A stretch of 7,181 nt of DNA from Thermomicrobiaceae bacterium (GTDB taxonomy: Bacteria > Chloroflexota > Chloroflexia > Thermomicrobiales > Thermomicrobiaceae): positions 1 to 7,181 of the forward strand of contig SLFF01000048.1 in assembly GCA_007124395.1 (NCBI GenBank), written 5' to 3'. The translations under genes were made by a program, and so were the position numbers. Shown in pieces: positions 5,460 through 7,181 of this stretch. The notes below the pieces were generated by a model, which worked only from the letters and a program-made list of their open reading frames with translations, had not been told where the DNA came from and did not search any database. How positions within the stretch are numbered: position 1 is the stretch's first letter; every line of letters begins with the position of its first letter.

Positions 5460-7130
5460 TTACGGCAGATCGATCCGGAGCACGTGGGCCATCGGTGTCA
5501 CTGCGAGGTTCACGACGTAGATTTCGCCGCTACTTCCCACGGTAATGCCGGTAGCGAACGCCATGCCCTGGAACATGTAATCGGTCTGTGTTCCGTCCGG
5601 GGCGATTTTGATGATTCGGCTGGCGAGCGTCGACGGGTCTTCAGGATCTGCGTTGAGCAGCCCACCAGCGACGATCTCCAGTGCCCAGAGATTGCCGTGG
5701 TCATCGAAGGTCAGATCACCCAGAGCCGTAAACCCGGTGGCGTGAACCGAGACGTCTCCGTCAGGGGTGATCTTGTAGATGTTGGCTCCGCCAACCGGGA
5801 ACGGGAATCCTGTCAGCTCGGCAACGTAGTAGTTGCCATCCGGGCCAACCGCGACGTTGGTCGGGACCGATTCCATCGGGATTTCATCCGCTGGAATGAA
5901 CGGTGGTGCTGGAACCATTCGTGGCTCGAGTACGGCAACCGTCTCGACCTCACCGTCAAGGCTGACGCGGAGAACCGAGTTTCCGCCGGCATCAGCAACG
6001 ATGAGTGCTTCACCATCCCAGGCGATGCCATACGGGTTGGTATCGAGATCGGTACCGTCCGGGTTCTCGAGTTCTTCGTACAAGGCGAGATCGGCGATGA
6101 AGGTCACCTCACCGTCAAGACCGATGTGCAGGATGGATGCGAGATCGCCACCCTCTTCACCCAGATCATCGAGGAATTCGGGGTTTGCACCCAGACCAAC
6201 GGCCACGTAGATCTCGCCGTCGTCGTCAACCGCGATGTCGTGGATACCGATGCCCTCGCCGGTCTCCTCGATCAGAGATGAGACGCCGTCCACGAGACGT
6301 CGCTGGCCTTCGTCATCGAGGATCGTCAGTGCACTTGATTCGCCGACACAGCCTTCAACGCCAGAGCCGAGCATGATGCACGGCCCATCGCCGCCTGCGC
6401 CAGCTTCAGCGATGAAGAGGCCATGATCGGAGTAGAGCAGGCCACGTGGCTGAACGAGATCGTCGGCAACGATGCTCAGTTCTGGTTGCGGTGGTGGTGC
6501 CGGGTCAGTCCGCGACTCCCAGACTTCCACGCCGATCAGGACGAACAGAACGTCGTAGCGCTCCGGCCATTCGCCAGGCAGATACTCCATTTTCTGACGT
6601 TCGAAGTATTGAACCAGCACGCCATCGTCATCTGTAAAGGCTTCCGATATCGGATAGCCGAAGACTGGCAGTCCGCCGGACATCTGCCAACGCTTGAGGA
6701 AGTTGTCACAGACGTTGTGACCCGTCTGCGGGAAGTATTCACAGCCGTCTTTGGCTGCATCGACCGGCGCGAACGGTCCCTGACCAGCCTGATCGCGGGT
6801 CAGTTCAGCGCCGAGACGACCTTGCAACACGTCATGCCGTTCCGGCCAGACCCCCGGGTGCCATTCGAGGCGAGCCCGTTCGAAGTACTGAACCGTAAGG
6901 CCGTCTTCCTGAATTTCGTTGCTAATCGGGTAGCCGAAGATCTCCAGCCCCCCGTACTCATGCCAGTAGCTGCGGAACCCGAAGCAGAGGTATTTGTCTG
7001 TCTGCTCGAAATACTCGCAGTAATCGAGGCTTGTCCACTCTGCATACGCATCTTCGCCGGATTGACTGGCAGCCACCGGAACGATCGACGCGATAAACAG
7101 GAGTAGAGCAAGCAACATGGATCGACGCAT
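5460..7130 (-). CDS. Exported protein: two GGL/FGYPIS modules plus ScyD/ScyE-like beta-propeller
   Basis: The protein has 556 residues from the ATG at 7130, which has AAGGA 6 nt upstream; a TTG at 7136 abuts that site directly and is less likely. Residues 1-22 are a Sec signal peptide (basic start, hydrophobic core, cleavage near PVAA-S). Residues 36-110 and 128-203 are two copies of one module: Cys-x10-Cys (38/49 and 130/141), GGL-x2-FGYPIS, VQYFER, then WPER-x-DVL. Such modules recur in secreted Chloroflexota proteins. A Pro-rich linker (209-216) leads to a beta-propeller of the ScyD/ScyE (NHL-like) type. Its marks are GAGGDGPC (244-251), a second Cys at 261, VAVGLGANPEF, NPDGTDLDTNPYGI, and repeated DG-(E/D) blade turns. 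ScyD and ScyE are named after the cyanobacterial scytonemin cluster, but no scytonemin genes are here, so pigment synthesis is not implied. A role in extracellular binding, perhaps to glycans or proteins, is an inference. The gene stands alone and ends in a strong terminator. Confidence 0.92.
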   Translation of the reverse strand: MRRSMLLALLLFIASIVPVAASQSGEDAYAEWTSLDYCEYFEQTDKYLCFGFRSYWHEYGGLEIFGYPISNEIQEDGLTVQYFERARLEWHPGVWPERHDVLQGRLGAELTRDQAGQGPFAPVDAAKDGCEYFPQTGHNVCDNFLKRWQMSGGLPVFGYPISEAFTDDDGVLVQYFERQKMEYLPGEWPERYDVLFVLIGVEVWESRTDPAPPPQPELSIVADDLVQPRGLLYSDHGLFIAEAGAGGDGPCIMLGSGVEGCVGESSALTILDDEGQRRLVDGVSSLIEETGEGIGIHDIAVDDDGEIYVAVGLGANPEFLDDLGEEGGDLASILHIGLDGEVTFIADLALYEELENPDGTDLDTNPYGIAWDGEALIVADAGGNSVLRVSLDGEVETVAVLEPRMVPAPPFIPADEIPMESVPTNVAVGPDGNYYVAELTGFPFPVGGANIYKITPDGDVSVHATGFTALGDLTFDDHGNLWALEIVAGGLLNADPEDPSTLASRIIKIAPDGTQTDYMFQGMAFATGITVGSSGEIYVVNLAVTPMAHVLRIDLP

Positions 7131-7181
7131 GCGCAATCCTTCCCCTAAAAATACGAATAGTCACCTGGATGCGCCCAGGAA

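Noticed and set aside
5484..6281. 265-residue plus-strand frame opposite the propeller
   Set aside because: It is antisense to a gene with a signal peptide, clear domains and its own terminator, and its product matches nothing I recognise.
7164..7179. Inverted repeat CCTGG-6 nt-CCAGG at the right edge
   Set aside because: The stem is only 5 bp, has no U tract, and the window ends, so neither a terminator of an upstream gene nor an operator can be supported.

Overview
The window looks like ordinary chromosomal DNA from a member of the Chloroflexota, most like the Thermomicrobia/Sphaerobacter side of the phylum. The placement is an inference. It rests on moderately high GC, a ScyD/ScyE-type propeller fused to exported GGL-x2-FGYPIS modules, a secreted protein with a Pro-Thr-Glu linker, and a stand-alone HNH protein of the VLVLNxNYEPLN type. 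No 16S gene or marker set is present to prove it.

Layout, left to right. Nearly everything is on the minus strand. (1) 1-1083: an HTTM-domain membrane protein that runs off the left edge, preceded by a 66-residue two-helix membrane protein. (2) 1172-1985: a hairpin terminator and an exported, probably lipid-anchored or membrane-anchored protein with a Pro-Thr linker and an unknown C-terminal domain. (3) 1986-2305: a divergent intergenic region with a cluster of G4 runs and a weak promoter candidate. (4) 2306-2803: the only plus-strand gene, a 165-residue protein with a probable winged-helix segment. (5) 2836-5291: a translation block on the minus strand, made up of an HNH protein, serS, tRNA-Ser(UGA), tRNA-Ser(GCU) and a strong hairpin terminator. 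(6) 5394-7130: an exported protein with two repeated GGL/FGYPIS modules and a C-terminal ScyD/ScyE-like beta-propeller, ending in a very clear intrinsic terminator.

How the genes fit together. The seryl-tRNA synthetase lies directly upstream of two of its substrate tRNAs, on the same strand, with one terminator after the second tRNA, so enzyme and substrates are physically and perhaps transcriptionally linked. The other genes look like independent units: surface or membrane proteins on both flanks, a housekeeping-like HNH protein, and an orphan small protein.

I see no mobile element, CRISPR array, toxin-antitoxin pair or defence island, and no convincing new multi-gene system. The most interesting items are the serS-tRNA-Ser cluster, the two-module/propeller fusion, a regularly spaced di-histidine N-terminus on the HNH protein, and a repeated octamer in the serS leader.
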